A stretch of 64,000 nucleotides of DNA from Candidatus Woesearchaeota archaeon CG10_big_fil_rev_8_21_14_0_10_45_16 (GCA_002762785.1 PCXY01000005.1:124001-188000); one strand, 5' to 3'; positions 8,283 through 18,957 are shown, numbered from the stretch's first letter. The notes: generated from the sequence alone by a model not told the origin. Numbers and translations are program-made.

Positions 8283-11219
8283 GTGGAAAGAGTGGAAGAA
8301 GAGAAGAAAGAGAATCTTGAGGAAACGGCAGAAAAGCCAGTCATGAAAAGTGACGAAGAAGTCATCGATTTTTCTACGTTCAAAAACCTCTTCAAGAAGA
8401 AAAAGAAAGCTGCAAAGCATGAAGAGCAGCCTATCCAACCACTACCTCACGAAAAAGAAAAGATTATAGAAGCTCCTTCTGATGATTCAGAGACTATTTC
8501 TTTATCAGCACTAAAAGAAAAGAGCAAGAGTTTCTTCAAGAAAGAGAATAGAAGAAAAGGATCACATCAAAGCGCAGGAGATCACGAGGGACCATCATTT
8601 AATTTCGACAGTGTTAAAGGTTTCGCCAGGAAAAACCAGAAGTGGCTTATCCCAGTAGCGTTGATATTTCTCGCCATGCTGGTATCGTTCCATTTCAGGA
8701 TGATGCCCTCAGATCTGCCGATAACTGAAGACTGGGCTCAGAGTACAGTATATAACTATTATCAAAACAATATGCAGAGCCAAGTCAACCAGCAATACCC
8801 AAACTTGCCGCAGCAGAATCGAGACGCTTTAGTCAACACGGAATTTCAGAAATTCCTCACGGATAACGCGGATTCCGTGCAGCAGCAGATCGACCAAGTC
8901 TCACAAGAGTTCAAAGGGCAGTTCCAAGACGAGAACGGAGACACTTATCTGTTGGCCATCGACCCATACTTGTGGTATAGCGAGATGCGAAATGTCATCA
9001 ACTACGGCCATCTGGGAGACAAGATCATCGACGGCGAATCGTATTTCTCGCTGCGTGATGGCAGATTAGACAAAAAAGCAAGTTTCCAGCTTCACCCCTA
9101 TATAGCAGCATACTTCTACAAGTTCATGTCTGTCTTTGACAGAGACATCTCACTGATGCGGGCATTATTCCTGCTGCCGGCAGTCCTTATCGCTCTGGCT
9201 CTGATCCCGATCTTCTTTATCGGACGACGCCTAGCCGGAAATGTTGGCGGTTTCTTTGCGGCCATATTGCTGGCAATCAATGGACCGCTGTTGGGAAGGA
9301 CACCGGCCGGTTTCGCAGATACAGACCCATATAACATCTTGTTCCCGTTATTGATCATCTGGCTGTTCATCGAAGCGTTCTATGCAAGAGATCTAAAGAA
9401 AAAGATCGCATATTTAGCTGGTTCCGGTCTTTTTGTCGGCGCTTTTGCCGTCACCTGGAGCGGCTGGACTTACGTTGAACTGATTATCGCCGGAATCTTC
9501 GGAGCATGGCTGCTGATTAGAGTTGCGATCGATTATTACAAAGAAAGAAATGAAAAAAAATGGTGGAAGAAAGTTGCGACCGATCTTAAAGCGCCATTCT
9601 TCACTTTCATCGGCTTCCTGGTCTCTTCTGGCATATTCGCAGCGCTCTTCGGCCGTTTCACACAGTTTTATGGTGCGTTGAGCAGGACCATCAGTTTCAC
9701 CAATATTAAAGAGGTCGGTATCAAAACTATCTGGCCCAACGTCCTGACGACTGTAGCAGAATTTAACACGACATCGTTCTCAAACATCGTCGACCAGATG
9801 GGCGGGAAACCTCTGTTCACGCTGGCCGTCCTCGGCGCGTTATTGTTATTAGTCAAAAGAGTCGGCGAAGAGAAAAGAAATTACTTTGATTTCATCATGC
9901 TAGCCGTCTGGTTTACAGCAACAGCATACGCTTTCACCAAAGGAACACGTTTCGCTATCCTCATGGCTCCGCCGTTCGCTTTAGCCATCGGCGCTTTCTC
10001 CGGAAGGATCTATTATAAAGGCTCGCTGATGGTCAAAGAGAACATCAATCTTGACCGAAGGATCGCTAAAGGGCTGGCCATCCTCCTAATCTGTTTATTT
10101 TTGATCACACCGTTCGCCAGTGCCAAACAGGTTGCTATCACCGAAGTGCCAAGCATGAACGATGCTTGGTATACTGCCTTGACTAAGATACGAGACGATA
10201 CACCTGACTCCATCATCACCAGCTGGTGGGATTTCGGCCATTGGTTCGTCGCCATCGGCCAGAGAAGAGTTACCTTTGACGGCGGAGATCAGGGAGAAAG
10301 GATCCACTGGGTCGGCCGCACTTTATTATCAGATAATGAAGCGGAATCTGTCGGTATCCTGCGCATGCTCAACTGTGTCCAGGAAACGGCACCTCATAAG
10401 TTGGACGAGTACACCCACGACAGCCTGAAGTCTATCCAGATGTTATACCAGGTATTTCCGATTTCGTCACGATCACAGGCACTACAAAAATATCAGGAAC
10501 TGGGATTGACCAAAGAACAAGCCGAGGTGATGATCGAATATACTCACTGCCAAGACTTGTTGCCTAACTATTACATCACCTCAGACGACATGGTTGGTAA
10601 AGCTGGTGTCTGGGGGCACTTTGGCAGTTGGGACTTTGAAAAATCAACAATGTTCCAGACTACCAAGAAGATGAGCCGGGAAGACGCTGTGAAATATCTT
10701 ATGGAAAAGTTCGGGATGACTGAAGAACAGGCCCATAAGACGCATGGGGAGATTCAGGCAGCGTCTGGCGATCAGTGGATCGCTCCCTGGCCAGGGTATT
10801 TGACCAGCCCAAGAGCCTGTGAGAAGCTTTCCGAGAACGAGATCAGCTGCCAAGCCCAGAGCAACGGTGGTATCATCCCTTTAAAGATCAACATAGATAC
10901 TATGACTGTGACTGTGGAAGGTAATGATGAAGTTACGGTAAATTCCCTGGTCTATCCAACACCATCTGGTGTCCAGGTCAAAGAATTTGAAGGGGAAAAA
11001 GTCGGCGCATCAGTGGTCCTTATTCCTAATGGAGAAAGATATAATTTCCTTCTGGCCGATCCATTACAGGCTAAGAGCATGTTCACAAAATTGTTCTTCC
11101 TCAACGGCGAGGGGTCGAAATGCTTCCAGAAGTTCGATGAGCGGAACCTGGTTACCGGAGGGGCGATCATGACCTGGAAAGTCGATTATAGCTGTTCTCA
11201 GGGGAATATTGTTCAATAG
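8283..11219 (+). CDS. aglB: AglB/STT3-type dolichyl-(di)phosphooligosaccharide-protein glycosyltransferase
   Basis: 978 aa; N-terminal multi-TM domain, ITEDW..., FADTDPYN, SWWDFGHWFVAIGQRRVTFDGG (WWDxGxW); GTG start; TATA-like tttataaat upstream. Confidence 0.93.
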   Translation: MERVEEEKKENLEETAEKPVMKSDEEVIDFSTFKNLFKKKKKAAKHEEQPIQPLPHEKEKIIEAPSDDSETISLSALKEKSKSFFKKENRRKGSHQSAGDHEGPSFNFDSVKGFARKNQKWLIPVALIFLAMLVSFHFRMMPSDLPITEDWAQSTVYNYYQNNMQSQVNQQYPNLPQQNRDALVNTEFQKFLTDNADSVQQQIDQVSQEFKGQFQDENGDTYLLAIDPYLWYSEMRNVINYGHLGDKIIDGESYFSLRDGRLDKKASFQLHPYIAAYFYKFMSVFDRDISLMRALFLLPAVLIALALIPIFFIGRRLAGNVGGFFAAILLAINGPLLGRTPAGFADTDPYNILFPLLIIWLFIEAFYARDLKKKIAYLAGSGLFVGAFAVTWSGWTYVELIIAGIFGAWLLIRVAIDYYKERNEKKWWKKVATDLKAPFFTFIGFLVSSGIFAALFGRFTQFYGALSRTISFTNIKEVGIKTIWPNVLTTVAEFNTTSFSNIVDQMGGKPLFTLAVLGALLLLVKRVGEEKRNYFDFIMLAVWFTATAYAFTKGTRFAILMAPPFALAIGAFSGRIYYKGSLMVKENINLDRRIAKGLAILLICLFLITPFASAKQVAITEVPSMNDAWYTALTKIRDDTPDSIITSWWDFGHWFVAIGQRRVTFDGGDQGERIHWVGRTLLSDNEAESVGILRMLNCVQETAPHKLDEYTHDSLKSIQMLYQVFPISSRSQALQKYQELGLTKEQAEVMIEYTHCQDLLPNYYITSDDMVGKAGVWGHFGSWDFEKSTMFQTTKKMSREDAVKYLMEKFGMTEEQAHKTHGEIQAASGDQWIAPWPGYLTSPRACEKLSENEISCQAQSNGGIIPLKINIDTMTVTVEGNDEVTVNSLVYPTPSGVQVKEFEGEKVGASVVLIPNGERYNFLLADPLQAKSMFTKLFFLNGEGSKCFQKFDERNLVTGGAIMTWKVDYSCSQGNIVQ

Positions 11220-11287
11220 ACATACTTGCTTTTCTCTTCTTTTTCATAATGTTTATATACCTACCAGACGGGTTTGAGGCTATTACA

Positions 11288-11941
11288 ATGGACCAGACTT
11301 ATGTGATAGTTCCTGCTTACAATGAAGCGGCTCGGATCAAAGATGTTATCGGTGAGATCAGGAAGTACTGCAAGAATATCATTGTCGTTGATGATGGATC
11401 AAAAGATGACACAGTTAAAGTAGCATCTAGGGAGAACGTCACAGTTCTTAGACATGAGATCAATATGGGCAAAGGAGCAGCTCTGAAGACTGGCTGTGAT
11501 TATGCCTGTAGTAAAGATGCTGGATATATCATCACTATCGACGCTGACGGCCAGCACCAGCCGAAAGAGATCCCAACTTTCATGAAAGCTTTAGAGAAAG
11601 CAGATATCGTCTTCAGCTATCGTATGATTAACAGGAAAATGCCGTTCGTACTGCGGTTCGGCAACAGGTTCATCAACCAGACCCTTAATTACCTTTACGG
11701 TATCAAGATCAAAGACAGCCAGAGCGGCTACCGCGGCTTCACCGCTGATGCTTATAAAAAGATCCGTTGGAATGCCACAGACTACTACATGGAAACAGAG
11801 ATGATAATCAAGACCAGGAGAAGAAGGTTGAGATATGCCCAACTGCCGATCCAGACTATCTACGGAGACAAGTACAAAGGAACGACCGTGCTTGATGGGG
11901 TTGGGATCGTAGCTAAGATGATAGGAGGGAAACTGTTCTGA
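11288..11941 (+). CDS. GT2 glycosyltransferase, dolichyl-phosphate sugar synthase-like
   Basis: VIVPAYNEAARI, VVDDGSKDDT, DADGQHQP, SQSGYRGF; ORF listed from 11249 but a TATA-like tttatatac lies there, favouring ATG 11288. Confidence 0.88.
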   Translation: MDQTYVIVPAYNEAARIKDVIGEIRKYCKNIIVVDDGSKDDTVKVASRENVTVLRHEINMGKGAALKTGCDYACSKDAGYIITIDADGQHQPKEIPTFMKALEKADIVFSYRMINRKMPFVLRFGNRFINQTLNYLYGIKIKDSQSGYRGFTADAYKKIRWNATDYYMETEMIIKTRRRRLRYAQLPIQTIYGDKYKGTTVLDGVGIVAKMIGGKLF

Positions 11942-12303
11942 TGAGCACGACATTTTGGATACAATTTTTAGGCGTAATATTTGGAATAGCCATGATGTAC
12001 TTCACTTTCGTCAAATACAAAAGGAAAGAGTTAAAGTCGCACGAACTGATGATGTGGTTCCTCGGCTGGATCCTCCTCATGTTGGTAGCTATCATACCCT
12101 CCTCATTAGATTTGATCATCGCGCCGCTCCATTTCTACCGGCGCCTGGACTTCTTCGTGGTCTTCGGCTTTTTTATCCTGCTAGGCATGGGATTCTACAA
12201 CTACAGCGTCACCAAGAAGATGGAACGAAAACTGGAAGTTCTGGTCAGAAGAAGAGCCATTGAAGAGAACCCGCAGGTCGAACAGAAACACGAGAAACGA
12301 TGA
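11941..12303 (+). CDS. DUF2304-like small membrane protein
   Basis: 120 aa, 3 TM segments, located directly after a DPM-like GT2 as usual for DUF2304. Confidence 0.7.
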   Translation: MSTTFWIQFLGVIFGIAMMYFTFVKYKRKELKSHELMMWFLGWILLMLVAIIPSSLDLIIAPLHFYRRLDFFVVFGFFILLGMGFYNYSVTKKMERKLEVLVRRRAIEENPQVEQKHEKR

Positions 12304-13427
12304 AGATTCTTTTTATCTGTGAAAATTATATCCCCCATTACGGTGGGGCGGAAGTTGTCTTCAAGAATCTGGCTGAAGGTTTTGTAAAGCGAGGCCACAC
12401 GGTTTCTCTGATCACTCATCAGCTCCAGGATACAAAGAGAAGAGAAAAGCTCAACGGCGTTGATGTCTATCGCATTCCCTCTTTTCATTCAAGGTATGTC
12501 TTTTCGTTCTCAGCCATCCTGAAAAGTATAATGCTAGCGCGAAATGCCGACGTTATCCAGACGACTACATTTAATGGTGCTTTCCCGGCGTGGTTAGCGT
12601 CTAAGATCACCGGAAAACCAGTAATTCTGACGGTCCATGAGGTATGGGTCGGGAAATGGCAGGCGGTGACTGGTTTCTCAAAATGGAAAAGCTGGCTTCA
12701 TGATTCTCTCGAGAGATTGATCTATCTGCTGCCTTTCGACCATTACGCCTGTGTTTCTGAAGCGACCAGGAAAGATCTGATGAAGCTAAAGATACCAGCC
12801 AGAAAAGTCAGCCGGATCTACAACGGCTTTGATTACGATTTCTGGAACCAGCAGCGTTTCAAGGCCGAAAAAGCAGCATCGATACGGAAAAAACTGAATC
12901 TTAATGACGACTATGTCTTCTTCTCCTGGGGTCGGCCGGGACCATCCAAAGGTTTTGAATATGCGGTAAAAGCCATGCCCCTGATCATGAAAGAAAAGCC
13001 GGATGCGGTCTTACTTTTGATGCTTGGTTCCATTGACAAGTATCAAGAGGGGTTCCAGAGATTACGGAAACTTATCAAAGAGCTTAAGCTTAGTGATAGA
13101 GTGAAGATCATCCCGTCAGTTCCCTATGAGCAGTTGGGAGACCATATCAAGATGGCTGACTGCGTGATAGTCCCTTCAGTTGCCGAAGGGTTTGGGTACA
13201 CTACCCTAGAGGCGAATGCCATGGGTAAACCAGTTATCATCAGTGATGCCGGTTCACTGCCGGAAGTGGTCTCCGGGAAGCATCTCATCTTCAGGAAGAA
13301 GGATAGTGGCGATCTAGCTCTAAAAGCTCTGAAGATGATGCAGAAAAGGTACAATGATACACCAAAGAAAAGATTCACCTGGGAGGAATCGATTTCAAGT
13401 TACTTGCAGGTGTACAAGAGGCTTTGA
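12300..13427 (+). CDS. GT4-family glycosyltransferase
   Basis: GGAEVVFKNLAEGFVKRGHTV N-terminus and VPSVAEGFGYTTLEANAMGKPVI GT-B/GT4 motif. Confidence 0.88.
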   Translation: MKILFICENYIPHYGGAEVVFKNLAEGFVKRGHTVSLITHQLQDTKRREKLNGVDVYRIPSFHSRYVFSFSAILKSIMLARNADVIQTTTFNGAFPAWLASKITGKPVILTVHEVWVGKWQAVTGFSKWKSWLHDSLERLIYLLPFDHYACVSEATRKDLMKLKIPARKVSRIYNGFDYDFWNQQRFKAEKAASIRKKLNLNDDYVFFSWGRPGPSKGFEYAVKAMPLIMKEKPDAVLLLMLGSIDKYQEGFQRLRKLIKELKLSDRVKIIPSVPYEQLGDHIKMADCVIVPSVAEGFGYTTLEANAMGKPVIISDAGSLPEVVSGKHLIFRKKDSGDLALKALKMMQKRYNDTPKKRFTWEESISSYLQVYKRL

Positions 13428-13431
13428 ATCG

Positions 13432-14751
13432 TCAGTACCAATTATGCAAGATAAACCTCCACAGCTCTGTCGCTGCGTTCTCTAAATCTTTCTTCTGATT
13501 TTCCGTCTTTATCGCTATCGGCTTAAGATACTTGTTCAGCTCTTTGAACAGGACCATCTGCCGCTGTAACCCTGCAGGAGATTCTTTAGGACGTCTTTTC
13601 ATAAGGATCTCCACGTCATTATAGAGATAAAATGTAATGCTTGGCTTGGGAAAAAGATGCAGCAGGAAACTCCTGAACCATAAAGGAACATTGTCCATCA
13701 GGAAGATGTCGGAACAATATCGGTCGGTGATCACAAAATGATGTCTTTTCCGTTTAGGCAGGATCAAAAAGAAATACCGCAACAGCAAATCCATAGTAAA
13801 GACCGGAGCAGCAACCGTGTAGAGAATTTTTCTCGCTACAGATGTTTTTTTCTTTTTTCGGGAGAAGTCTTTTTTCTTTTCCAGCGATTTGTATCTATTA
13901 CCGAGCTTGCGGAACGGCAGCAGCTGTTTCCTGCCCCTTCCGGTATAAGCGATGGACACTTTCCTGTCCTGCAACCGAAGAAAAGAGGCCAGTCCGGCTG
14001 CTAAAGTAGATTTCCCAGCTCCGTCCGGACCGATTATGCTTATCAACGGGTATGACCAGCCGATCTTTTTCCAGGACAGCCAACGGAAGAAGAGGCGCGA
14101 GAAGATGAAAGTTCGTTTGGGCGATCTAAAGATAAATGAAGCAATGATACTTAACTTATACAAGATAATCTTTTTGAGATTTCCAGATATTACGAAAGAG
14201 AAAATCTTATTAGCGACAGATCTTGAAAAGTTTTGCTGAAGACATTTTTTAAGATAATCTTTATTGATAGAAGGGAGCAATGCGGCGAGTGTCTCCAGAT
14301 ATTCTGGTTTGAAACGGCGTTTGCCCAGGATAGAATGCAGCAAGAGCATCACGAACATGTCGTCAGATGAAAGGGTGTAGAAGAAAGATCTCTTTATTCT
14401 TCTCTGGAAGATAAACGTGTCCGAAAGATAGCAGATGTCGTTCCAATGGATGCCGCCGACCTGGACATCGAAGCTGATTATTTCACGATCATCGATCCTA
14501 AAGTAAGAAACATGTTTGCGAGAGAACTGCGGCGTCTTTCGCTTTGTAAATCCAGCAGTTTCCATGACCTGATGGAATAAAAGATAATCCTTAGAATGGA
14601 CAGACAGATCGATGCTCCTTTCTGAATGCTTAGCTGGATCTCTCTGTTCTAATAAAAAATCATAATTTCTAAGAACTACATAACGGATGCCTTTCTCGTT
14701 TAAAGCCAGGAAAACGTCTTTCAACAGCTGCAGCCGGTCCATCTTCCACAA
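13432..14751 (-). CDS. Fusion of nucleotidyltransferase-like domain and thymidylate-kinase-like P-loop kinase
   Basis: N-terminal IRYVVLRNYDFLL...SIDLSV (NTP_transf_5-like); C-terminal IIGPDGAGKSTLA P-loop, VITDRYCSD. Confidence 0.7.
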   Translation of the reverse strand: MWKMDRLQLLKDVFLALNEKGIRYVVLRNYDFLLEQRDPAKHSERSIDLSVHSKDYLLFHQVMETAGFTKRKTPQFSRKHVSYFRIDDREIISFDVQVGGIHWNDICYLSDTFIFQRRIKRSFFYTLSSDDMFVMLLLHSILGKRRFKPEYLETLAALLPSINKDYLKKCLQQNFSRSVANKIFSFVISGNLKKIILYKLSIIASFIFRSPKRTFIFSRLFFRWLSWKKIGWSYPLISIIGPDGAGKSTLAAGLASFLRLQDRKVSIAYTGRGRKQLLPFRKLGNRYKSLEKKKDFSRKKKKTSVARKILYTVAAPVFTMDLLLRYFFLILPKRKRHHFVITDRYCSDIFLMDNVPLWFRSFLLHLFPKPSITFYLYNDVEILMKRRPKESPAGLQRQMVLFKELNKYLKPIAIKTENQKKDLENAATELWRFILHNWY

Positions 14752-14879
14752 CCCCGAACCATGGTTTTTAAAGGTAATGAAAACGAGGCTCTTTTTAGCT
14801 GCAAAATTTAGCTGTAAAAAGAAAGATTACAGACCTTTATACCACAACCATTATAAAACGACTTTTTAAAAGCAAACTG

Positions 14880-16088
14880 ATGGATATCCTGTTCGTTTCA
14901 GAGTATTATCCACCTGTAGTGATGGGCGGCGGCGAGATCAATCTGCAGATATTAGCCCAGTCGTTAGACCGAAGGGGCCACAACGTCAGTGTGCTTACTT
15001 CTTGCTCAGATCCTTTACCAAGAGAAGGTCATGATAACAGGGTTAAGATCATAAGATCGCTGGCAACCGGAAAAGATCCTTCTTCTGCTTTGAGCAACCT
15101 TAAACGATATCTTTTTCTGGCCAGGAACATCAAAAAACAAGTGCTGAGGTTAAAAAACAAACCAGAAGTCATCCACCTCATCGGCGCCGCTGTCTGTTCT
15201 GCCGGAAAACTCAGCAGTATGAATATTCCTTTGATCGCTACCATCGAAAGTTATCCAACACTATGTCCTAAAGGCGACCGGATGTATCACGGAAAATCAG
15301 AATGCCGGGTCAGATGTTCGTTCCGCAAGTTTGTTCCCTGCCAGGCTAGATCATCCGAGATCGGCAAGATGGAGAATAGTTGGTATTTCCGCTACAATCC
15401 GTTATTTCTTGGTTTCGTCTATCACCATTACCGCAAGATGAGCAGGTCACTGAAGTATTGTAAGTTGATCTCCATCAGCAGATATGTGCAAGCGTTGCTG
15501 CAGAAAGAAGGCCATTGTAGTTCTGTCGTCCCAAACAGTATCGACACACCACGTTTTAAGAACGATCCTTCACCTAAGGTGGAAGGGAAAACGAGGATCA
15601 TCTATCTCGGATCATTAACACGGTTCAAAGGACCGCAGGTGCTTCTTGACGCAGTACAAGGAATAGATTGCCGCACAGATCTTTATGGGAATGGTCCGTT
15701 ACAGGCAGAATTAGAAAGGGTCATCACAGAGAAGAGACTGGATGCCCAGGTCCATAAGCCGGTTCCATACGAGAAAGTACCAGCTCTTTACCAGGAAGCT
15801 GATATCGTCGTCTTCCCCTCGATCTGGCCGGAACCGTTCGGCCGCATCGCCATCGAAGCCATTGCTGCCGGCAGACCGGTGATCGGTTCGGCCGTCGGCG
15901 GCATCAGGGAGAGTATTCCCGAAGGAAGAGGCTTTTTGGTAACGCCGGGAGATGCTGGTGAACTGCGTTCTGCCATCCTGGATGTTATCAACAGGATCAA
16001 AGAAGATAGAGTTGCCAGAGTCGCACCATTGCCAGAATATGAACCAGATAAAGTTGCGGAACTGGTAGAGAAGGTGTATGCGTCATGA
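14880..16088 (+). CDS. GT4-family glycosyltransferase
   Basis: YYPPVVMGGGEINLQILAQSLDRRGHNV; VFPSIWPEPFGRIAIEAIAAGRPVIGSAVGG. Confidence 0.9.
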   Translation: MDILFVSEYYPPVVMGGGEINLQILAQSLDRRGHNVSVLTSCSDPLPREGHDNRVKIIRSLATGKDPSSALSNLKRYLFLARNIKKQVLRLKNKPEVIHLIGAAVCSAGKLSSMNIPLIATIESYPTLCPKGDRMYHGKSECRVRCSFRKFVPCQARSSEIGKMENSWYFRYNPLFLGFVYHHYRKMSRSLKYCKLISISRYVQALLQKEGHCSSVVPNSIDTPRFKNDPSPKVEGKTRIIYLGSLTRFKGPQVLLDAVQGIDCRTDLYGNGPLQAELERVITEKRLDAQVHKPVPYEKVPALYQEADIVVFPSIWPEPFGRIAIEAIAAGRPVIGSAVGGIRESIPEGRGFLVTPGDAGELRSAILDVINRIKEDRVARVAPLPEYEPDKVAELVEKVYAS

Positions 16089-17407
16089 GATCCGGACTGT
16101 TCAGCGGCATGGCAGCAAACCAAAGAAAAATCATCAAGCTGTTTGAGGATAAAAAGATCAATTTTGTCCTCTTCAAATCTGAGCATAACCTGAGAGGCAG
16201 CAATAAGAACCTGGATGTTCTGCTTTCCAGCAAAGATTACAGGTCGGCGTCAATTCTCCTGAAACAGCAAGGATTTGCGCTCTATCTTCCTGAAAAGATC
16301 GAAAAGTACAAGAGGATGTTCGTCAATTTTGAAAAAGGCATAGTCACAGCTATCCATCTGCATCGTGAGGTAGCATGGCATGGATTGAGAGCGCTTGATA
16401 AAAAGAACATATTAAGACGGGCCAAAGATCATCTGCCATCGCCGGAAGACTCCCTGCTGATCCATGCGGCTCACGGACTGTTTGAAAACTTTCAGTTTAC
16501 TGCTGAACAGAAGAAACTGCTGGAATCGTATTCAAAAAAGTGCAAAGATTGGATATATGTGCGGAAACAAGCCCATCGTTATGGTTGGGGGAGATTGTTC
16601 CTTAAAATTGTGAAGAAAAGAAAGGTTGAGAGAAGAGACATCTTCTTCACCTATCTAAGCAGGGTCATCTACGACCCGCTAGGAGTACTTTATTTCAAAT
16701 TAAAAGTGATCAAAAAGATTATTCGAGCGCTTTCTTTACGACGGCAGGGACATCTCATCGCGCTGATAGGTGTAAATGGCGCCGGGAAAAGTACAGTCAA
16801 AAAAAATCTCCTGGAAGAATATGCACCATTGACAGCCATGGTAAGCGGACAGCAGGGATTCTATTATGGATGGAAACAATCAGGCGTCTCAAAGATCATG
16901 GCAAAAACTGTCAATGTCTTTAGCAGAAAGAAGAAAGATCAGAATCTTTTCCAAAAAGTAAGCGACGAGAAAGTGAAGAGATTTGATACGTTCCAAGAAC
17001 TTCTCTTTATCTACAATTACGGCAGCTATCTCTGGCGCTATCTTATCGGCATCTATCCGCAGCTGCGGAAAGGCAAACTGGTCGTCACGGATAGGTACTA
17101 TTATGACCTTTACGGCCAGTATCCGTATTCGAAAAACAGCTGGATATTGCCGCTGCTGCCGTTTCCGAAACCGGATGCGGTGTTCCTGCTTGATGCGGAT
17201 ATCGCTACTATCACCAGACGTGATAAAGAGGGGTACGATCAGAGGGTCTTGCAGCCAGTGGAAAAATTGGAAGGGCAGAGAAGACGATACCATCGTCTTG
17301 CAGAAAGACGCGGTTTTACAGCTATCGATAACAGTAAAGACCTGCAGAAGAACATCGACATCATTATAAAGAAGACTTGGGGGGCGTATCTGAACAAGAA
17401 AAGATGA
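16085..17407 (+). CDS. Second nucleotidyltransferase-like / thymidylate-kinase-like fusion protein
   Basis: N-terminal INFVLFKSEHNLRGSNKNLDVLLSS; C-terminal LIGVNGAGKSTVKKNL P-loop, VVTDRYYYDL; same architecture as 13432-14751. Confidence 0.7.
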   Translation: MRSGLFSGMAANQRKIIKLFEDKKINFVLFKSEHNLRGSNKNLDVLLSSKDYRSASILLKQQGFALYLPEKIEKYKRMFVNFEKGIVTAIHLHREVAWHGLRALDKKNILRRAKDHLPSPEDSLLIHAAHGLFENFQFTAEQKKLLESYSKKCKDWIYVRKQAHRYGWGRLFLKIVKKRKVERRDIFFTYLSRVIYDPLGVLYFKLKVIKKIIRALSLRRQGHLIALIGVNGAGKSTVKKNLLEEYAPLTAMVSGQQGFYYGWKQSGVSKIMAKTVNVFSRKKKDQNLFQKVSDEKVKRFDTFQELLFIYNYGSYLWRYLIGIYPQLRKGKLVVTDRYYYDLYGQYPYSKNSWILPLLPFPKPDAVFLLDADIATITRRDKEGYDQRVLQPVEKLEGQRRRYHRLAERRGFTAIDNSKDLQKNIDIIIKKTWGAYLNKKR

Positions 17408-18957
17408 GCATGATCTTCAAAAATATTATTGATGAACAACTGCCAGGATGGTCAGGAAAAGAGTATAATGGAAAGTCTTTTGATTCCATTCTCCAGATCG
17501 ACGGCATCCCCCTATGGTGGTTTTACAGCAGGCTCGTGACCGGTCATGTTCTTCCCAAACAATTTGACCTCCAGGATCGTCTCAAACAGGCTGACAGTAG
17601 GGGGGCGAAGGATGCCTATTATCGACTGTTATTAATGTTCTTGCAAAAAGCTCTTCGATTTAATGAGTCAAGAAAATTCTCTGCTGCCAGGATTAAAACC
17701 ATGGACAGTAGTGAGTCCGGAGCAAAAGCATTGTTCTTGACCTATACCAACCATTTCAACAGGGAAAGCAAGACCACGTACCGCATCCAGAAAATTGTTG
17801 ATTGCCTCAGACAAGAACCAGGTTTAAAGCCGTTGGTCATCTTTGCCGACCCGTTGTCGAACCGTAAGCCTCTCTCTAACGATCTTCCTGGCGACACCAT
17901 CTATGGTTATATCGATGAAAGTATCAACCGGCAGGCGAAAGCCATGGCGAAAGATCTTCATCATGCTTGGAAGAGAGCTCCCCATAACGAGATCTTCAGC
18001 AGCCTGTGGAGAAAGATCAGAGAGACCATGAATTTTTTCTTTTCTGAGGACTTTATCTATCTTACGGCACTATACTACCTCGTCAGCAAAAAGGTTATCT
18101 CGGAAGAAAAGATAAAAGTGATCGTATTGACATCGCGAAATGGCCTTCATGAGAAATGCGTGATGGCGGCAGCTCATACTCTTGATATACCTGTCGTCAT
18201 CCTCCAACACGGCTTAGGTATTGGAGTTGAAGACCAGGAAACTTTCACCGGTACTAAGTTTGCCGTATTTGGGGAATTTTTCCGAAAAAGGTTGACCCGA
18301 TGGGGAGTTCCTGAAGATGATATCTTTATCACTGGACCGATCATCTTTGATGAGATCGTACCATTTATCAGAGATCCGAGAAAACTTGGCAAGGTAGTTC
18401 TGTTCACTGCTCCTTTCATCGAGAACGGCTGGACCAGTAAAGAGAAATACTTTGCAGATATGGAACAGATCTTAAAATCACTGAAAGGCATCAGTAAAGA
18501 ACTTATCATCAAACTTCATCCCCGAGAGAAAGAGCTGCAGACCTACAAAGATCAGGTAGATAAAGTCGGGATTCAAAATACGACCGTCATCGCCGGAGTT
18601 GGAAGCAGTCTGGTCTATGAGACTATGCATGATGCAGAGCTGGTCATTAATTTCTTCTCGACCGTCGCTTTAGAGGCGATGATCATGGACATTCCTGTAC
18701 TGACGCTGGACCTAGTACCAGGAATAGTCGATGATCTTGAAAATACACCGTACAGCGGCGGAATTATAAAAAGCATGGACGTAGATCTCAAAAAGACTAT
18801 CGAGATCGCCCTACAAGATTCTCCTGAACTGCAGCAGAAACGCCAGGAAAAAGTGAAAGAATTCTGTTCTGTCATCGATGGGAAAGCATCACAGAGAGTA
18901 GTTGATCTCCTGCTGAAAATAACTGATGCCGGTAAGGAAAAAGAGATGAGAATTTAA
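17404..18957 (+). CDS. GT-B-like surface polysaccharide biosynthesis protein (CDP-glycerol glycerophosphotransferase / capsule transferase-like)
   Basis: VVILQHGLGIG, KLHPREKE, INFFSTVALEAMIMDIPVLTLD; ATGA overlap sets start at 17404. Confidence 0.6.
   Translation: MSMIFKNIIDEQLPGWSGKEYNGKSFDSILQIDGIPLWWFYSRLVTGHVLPKQFDLQDRLKQADSRGAKDAYYRLLLMFLQKALRFNESRKFSAARIKTMDSSESGAKALFLTYTNHFNRESKTTYRIQKIVDCLRQEPGLKPLVIFADPLSNRKPLSNDLPGDTIYGYIDESINRQAKAMAKDLHHAWKRAPHNEIFSSLWRKIRETMNFFFSEDFIYLTALYYLVSKKVISEEKIKVIVLTSRNGLHEKCVMAAAHTLDIPVVILQHGLGIGVEDQETFTGTKFAVFGEFFRKRLTRWGVPEDDIFITGPIIFDEIVPFIRDPRKLGKVVLFTAPFIENGWTSKEKYFADMEQILKSLKGISKELIIKLHPREKELQTYKDQVDKVGIQNTTVIAGVGSSLVYETMHDAELVINFFSTVALEAMIMDIPVLTLDLVPGIVDDLENTPYSGGIIKSMDVDLKKTIEIALQDSPELQQKRQEKVKEFCSVIDGKASQRVVDLLLKITDAGKEKEMRI

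Noticed and set aside
11249-11287. Extended N-terminus of the GT2 ORF (MFIYLPDGFEAIT)
   Set aside because: The segment contains a TATA-like box and the GT2 fold begins at MDQTYVIVPAYNE; 11288 is the better start.
16889-17293. 134-aa minus-strand ORF opposite the second kinase-like fusion
   Set aside because: Antisense shadow ORF with no homology signal.
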